From NCBI GenBank assembly GCA_016745215.1, contig CP050890.1:744001-808000 (forward strand): a stretch of 64,000 nt of DNA, in the 5' to 3' direction. Under the pieces are notes generated by a model. That model made no database searches and was not told where the DNA came from. It worked only from the letters and a program-made list of their open reading frames with translations. Position 1 is the first letter of the stretch. Every line of letters starts with the position of its first letter. Shown in pieces: positions 62,985-64,000 of this stretch. The position numbers and the translations under genes were made by a program. The stretch is from Thiohalocapsa sp. PB-PSB1. GTDB lineage: Bacteria > Pseudomonadota > Gammaproteobacteria > Chromatiales > Chromatiaceae.

Positions 62985-64000
62985 GCACAGATCAAGTATA
63001 CGATGCTATCGTCGTAGGTGCCGGTGCGGCAGGCGCTGTCTTTGGTTATGAACTGACAAAAGTGGGCATGCGAGTCTTAATGATCGAGAAGGGAAGATTC
63101 TTGCAAGACCATGAACAGGACTTGACTGAAAACGAGTTAGGGCTGTTTCCTCTAGTCTGGGACTACAATGATACAGAAGTCAGCGGAGATGCATTCGATG
63201 GTGGACCAAACCTGGGAGCCAATGTCGGAGGCGGTACCCTGCCGTGGACAGCAACCGCATTACGATTTTTCGAGCGGGATTTTCGCTTCGAATCTACTTG
63301 GGGACGCCCAGGGGGGTCATCTGTCAGAGACTGGCCTTTGTCGAAACATACGCTGAATCGGTACTATGCAGCAGCCGAGTCTCAGATGGGCGTATCAGGA
63401 GCGGCAACACCTTGGGATGAAAATGGCGCGACCTTGCCGCCGAACCCGAGCCTACCTCTATATCGAGCGTCAAGGTTGCTACAGCAGGCGTTTGAAAGCG
63501 TCGGATTGCAGCACAGCGCTGGCCGTGTTGCTACGAATTCGGCAGTTTACCAAGGCCGCAGGGAATGTTTGAACTGCGGCTTCTGCCGTTCCGGCTGCCG
63601 CATTGATGCAAAATATCAAGCAGACGAGGCGTTGATCAAGCCTGCTTTGGCAACTGGTAACTTGACACTCGTGACAGGCTCTGTTGTCACCCGCGTGACA
63701 ACGAGTCGCGGTGGAACGAGAGCCGATTACATTGACTATAAAGATATCAATACAGGTGAAGAGCGGTCGGCAAGAGGGCAGTTTATCGTATTATGCAATA
63801 ACCCCATTGAAATACCGCGCTTACTATTGGCTTCCGCGAATACGGATCATCCGAATGGTATTGGAAATCAATATGATCAAATAGGGCGAAACTTCTTCTC
63901 TCATGCGACTTGCATCGGCTTGGGATTCACCAATGAAGATCTGCGCACATCAATTGGTCACAATATGTGCAACATCATGTCATTGGATACATGCCGTAAT
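62981..64000 (+). CDS. GMC-family FAD oxidoreductase, N-terminal part (runs off the window)
   Basis: 340 residues are visible from ATG 62981. The dinucleotide fold GAGAAG (13-18) with IEKG and the GGGTLPWTATALRFFERDF region are GMC marks. A cysteine block CLNCGFCRSGC (about 195-206) is found in the gluconate/fructose dehydrogenase branch. Such enzymes oxidise alcohols or reduce carbonyls on small molecules. The substrate is probably the product of the PKS-AOS pair, e.g. its hydroxyl or amino-ketone; this is inference. Confidence 0.9.
   Translation, partial: MSTDQVYDAIVVGAGAAGAVFGYELTKVGMRVLMIEKGRFLQDHEQDLTENELGLFPLVWDYNDTEVSGDAFDGGPNLGANVGGGTLPWTATALRFFERDFRFESTWGRPGGSSVRDWPLSKHTLNRYYAAAESQMGVSGAATPWDENGATLPPNPSLPLYRASRLLQQAFESVGLQHSAGRVATNSAVYQGRRECLNCGFCRSGCRIDAKYQADEALIKPALATGNLTLVTGSVVTRVTTSRGGTRADYIDYKDINTGEERSARGQFIVLCNNPIEIPRLLLASANTDHPNGIGNQYDQIGRNFFSHATCIGLGFTNEDLRTSIGHNMCNIMSLDTCRN

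Noticed and set aside
1..64000. tRNA or rRNA genes
   Set aside because: No stretch with the conserved tRNA T-loop GGTTCGAxTCC context and a fitting cloverleaf, and no rRNA-like sequence, was noticed by eye; a tRNAscan/Infernal run would settle it.

Overview
The window is a high-GC proteobacterial chromosome segment. A gammaproteobacterium is most likely, possibly a purple-sulfur-type Chromatiaceae; this is an inference from the gene set (aroC next to an MFS transporter, TolC, DUF3141 proteins, REP-associated transposases), and no rRNA or tRNA gene is visible to settle it. The core genes are GC-rich. The ISL3 remnant, the integron cassettes and several intergenic patches are clearly AT-richer and look imported.

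Layout. 1-4 kb: the start of a secreted metallophosphatase, a complete REP-associated tyrosine transposase (RAYT) and a patatin-like lipoprotein. 4-7.6 kb: layered insertion sequences (ISL3 joined to IS1182, which cuts a toxin-antitoxin pair, then an intact IS110). 8-11.3 kb: an integron cassette array with four recognisable attC sites and no integrase (CALIN-type), carrying a DUF6155 protein, a GNAT acetyltransferase, a membrane/coiled-coil protein and a Uma2-family protein. 11.3-20.7 kb: IS91, RAYT and other remnants, a pair of conserved hypothetical genes, a ceramide-glucosyltransferase-like enzyme and a secreted hypothetical protein. 20.8-27 kb: a minus-strand operon of MaoC-Pta, acetate kinase, a DUF3141 protein and an esterase. 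27-32.4 kb: more broken transposases, a HicB antitoxin split by a small repeat element, and an exported hypothetical protein.

33-38.1 kb: a tightly coupled four-gene operon of an N6-type DNA methyltransferase, a protein with two GHKL ATPase domains (Hsp90/MutL-like plus histidine-kinase-like), a receiver-domain protein and a ComEC-like metallo-beta-lactamase-fold protein. It sits between mobile elements and is the best candidate for an undescribed system. The reading offered is a methylase-linked phosphorelay with a nuclease-like effector, probably defence.

38.2-51.8 kb: an ISAzo13 element, two large multi-spanning membrane proteins with a small coupled ORF, a PhaC-like hydrolase-fold protein, TolC, chorismate synthase (aroC), an MFS transporter and an ISAs1 remnant. 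51.8-64 kb: a biosynthetic cluster with an acyltransferase/aminotransferase fusion whose PLP-lysine position is His, a fully reducing type I PKS (KS-AT-DH-ER-KR-ACP), an alpha-oxoamine synthase with its lysine intact, a gluconate-dehydrogenase-subunit-3-like protein and a GMC oxidoreductase that runs off the end. The chemistry suggested is a reduced polyketide chain released by decarboxylative condensation with an amino acid to an amino-ketone, then oxidised.

Across the window lie several families of short non-coding elements with terminal inverted repeats (called A, B, D, F here, plus fragments C and E). For some the target duplication, or even the empty site, can be read directly. Degenerate 'GGTGTCC + pyrimidine tract' repeats also recur in at least four intergenic places.
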